The translations under genes and the position numbers were made by a program. 64,000 nt of DNA from Methyloprofundus sp. (lineage in GTDB: Bacteria > Pseudomonadota > Gammaproteobacteria > Methylococcales > Methylomonadaceae), in NCBI GenBank assembly GCA_016592635.1, contig AP023240.1, positions 2,459,630-2,523,629 of the forward strand, in the 5' to 3' direction. A model generated the notes under the pieces. The model was not told the DNA's origin and made no database searches. It saw only the letters and a program-made list of their open reading frames with translations. Of the stretch, positions 62,899-64,000 are shown one piece after another. Within the stretch, counting starts at the first letter, position 1. Every line of letters starts with the position of its first letter.

Positions 62899-64000
62899 TT
62901 AACTTTCCGCCATTGCTACTGCTTCTTGAATATCGACTGCTACCATCCGGGAAACCCCCGGCTCTTTCATGGTAACACCTGCTAATTGGTGTGCAATTTC
63001 CATGGTTACTTTATTGTGTGATATATATAAAAATTGCACATTTGCGGACATTTCTTCCACCATTTCAGAAAAACGCCGCACATTTGCCTCATCTAGAGGC
63101 GCATCTACTTCATCCAGCAAACAAAAAGGTGCTGGATTTAAATCAAAGATTGAAAAAACTAAAGCCACAGCCGTTAACGCCTTTTCACCGCCCGATAATA
63201 AGTGAATCGAACTATTCCGTTTACCAGGTGGCTGGGCAATGATATTAACGCCACTTTCCAGTAAATCATCATCCGTTAATGATAAATAGGCTTTACCACC
63301 ACCAAATAATTTAGGAAATTTAATTTGTAAGCCATTATTGATTTTATCAAAAGTTTGCTTAAATCGCTGCCGACTTTCTTCATCAATCTTAGCAATTGCT
63401 TCTTCTAGCGTTTGTAAAGCTTCTAATAAATCCTCATTCTGCTCATTTAAAAAATTCATCCGCTCAGATTGCGCTTTAAATTCTTCGATAGCTGTCAAAT
63501 TAATCGTCCCTAACCGGTCAACCTGCCGACTCAAGTCATCAACATTAATTTTCCAAGACGATTCATCAGCATGTGCTGGAATTGTTTGTATAATCTGCTC
63601 AGCATCAGCATCCAACTCTTGCAACTGCTCAGTCACCGTTTGCTGACGTACTTGGCTTTCCTGTTGCTCAAAGCGAATACTTTCCAATAGCTCCTTTTTC
63701 TTTTCCAGATGCCGCTGCACCACGGTAAATTTTTCAGCAGCTTCAGTAATTTCTACTTCTAGTTCTTCTTGCTGAGCGCGCACTTCTTTTAATGCATTAT
63801 CCAAACTTTCTTTATTTTCCAATAAAACCTCTAATTGATAACGTTCATCATCCATCGGCTGCAAAGTATGCTGTAGCTTCATACTCAGTTCAGCAATGCG
63901 CTCTGTGCCATGCTGACACTGCTGCTGCAAACGCTCTATTTGCTTTTCCGTTAACACTGCTGATGATTTTAAGCTGGAAATTTTAGCTTGTAAACCGTGC
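62899..64000 (-). CDS. smc: Chromosome segregation protein SMC, C-terminal part
   Basis: Partial: the frame is open to the window edge (it reads HGLQAKISSLKS... at the boundary), so the GTG at 63957 is only an internal codon. About 367 residues are seen: coiled coil, then the C-terminal ATPase half with signature HLLSGGEKALTAVALVF, Walker B PFCLLDEVDAPLDEANV and the H-loop region FLYISHNK. SMC organises chromosomes for segregation. zipA follows. Confidence 0.95.
   Translation of the reverse strand, partial: HGLQAKISSLKSSAVLTEKQIERLQQQCQHGTERIAELSMKLQHTLQPMDDERYQLEVLLENKESLDNALKEVRAQQEELEVEITEAAEKFTVVQRHLEKKKELLESIRFEQQESQVRQQTVTEQLQELDADAEQIIQTIPAHADESSWKINVDDLSRQVDRLGTINLTAIEEFKAQSERMNFLNEQNEDLLEALQTLEEAIAKIDEESRQRFKQTFDKINNGLQIKFPKLFGGGKAYLSLTDDDLLESGVNIIAQPPGKRNSSIHLLSGGEKALTAVALVFSIFDLNPAPFCLLDEVDAPLDEANVRRFSEMVEEMSANVQFLYISHNKVTMEIAHQLAGVTMKEPGVSRMVAVDIQEAVAMAES

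Noticed and set aside
1..64000. CRISPR array
   Set aside because: I found no regularly spaced direct repeats with unique spacers; the palindromic repeats are dispersed units, not an array.

Overview
This is an AT-rich (by eye about 40% GC) chromosomal window from a gammaproteobacterium. Housekeeping synteny supports the class: rpoZ-spoT-ridA-recG, uvrC-pgsA, smc-zipA, and a cysS gene followed by fchA. A stand-alone methenyl-tetrahydrofolate cyclohydrolase (fchA), a PEP-CTERM/exosortase-associated acyltransferase and an alginate-type acetylation cluster together suggest a methylotrophic or methanotrophic lineage (Methylococcales-like). That placement is inference: no methane or methanol oxidation gene is in the window.

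Layout. 1-2.4 kb: the right end of an IS1-family element has cut a RAMP gene that follows an HD-less Cas10-like polymerase gene (remnant of a type III-like CRISPR module, no array seen). 2.6-5.7 kb: a SWIM/SNF2 helicase whose ribosome-binding site lies in a perfect hairpin. 5.9-13.2 kb: an exopolysaccharide operon with an MBOAT O-acetyltransferase, an SGNH-like partner and a 1469-residue fusion of VanZ-type membrane modules to a heparinase II/III-like lyase. 13-14.5 kb: the acyltransferase and a Pro-Arg-His tRNA cluster. 14.5-26.9 kb: mostly housekeeping (fchA, cysS, two cyclophilins, lpxH, potassium channel with a Usp protein, rhodanese, hslR, dsrC/tusE-tusB, Gdx/SugE-like exporter, ycgR, xseA, M23 peptidase). 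27-31.5 kb: a lipoprotein fusing caspase, PEGA-like and sulfatase-modifying-factor domains, then a complete IS4-like element with identifiable ends and target duplication. 31.7-37.3 kb: small conserved genes, mobB, an acyltransferase and an SPFH protein.

37.3-46.4 kb is an acquired type I restriction-modification island. It is bounded by diverged direct copies of the SPFH 3' end plus the bcp 5' end, as a single-crossover (Campbell-type) integration would leave. The island is decaying: hsdR is split by a 249-bp non-autonomous element made of mini-hairpins with a 9-bp target duplication, and hsdM has substitutions in both catalytic motifs. A DUF559 nuclease gene whose ends are translated palindromic repeats sits between hsdS and a DUF1016 nuclease gene with overlapping starts and stops.

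46.4-64 kb: bcp, a TetR regulator, pgsA-uvrC, a VapC/Phd-type toxin-antitoxin pair, an interleaved-hairpin terminator ahead of rpoZ-spoT, ridA, recG, ubiC, gloA, a 50-residue membrane protein too short for routine calling, a truncated SpmB-like gene, mtaB, a DUF3300-DUF2950 pair, zipA and the C-terminal part of smc running off the edge. Several families of palindromic intergenic repeats are scattered throughout, some reaching into gene ends.
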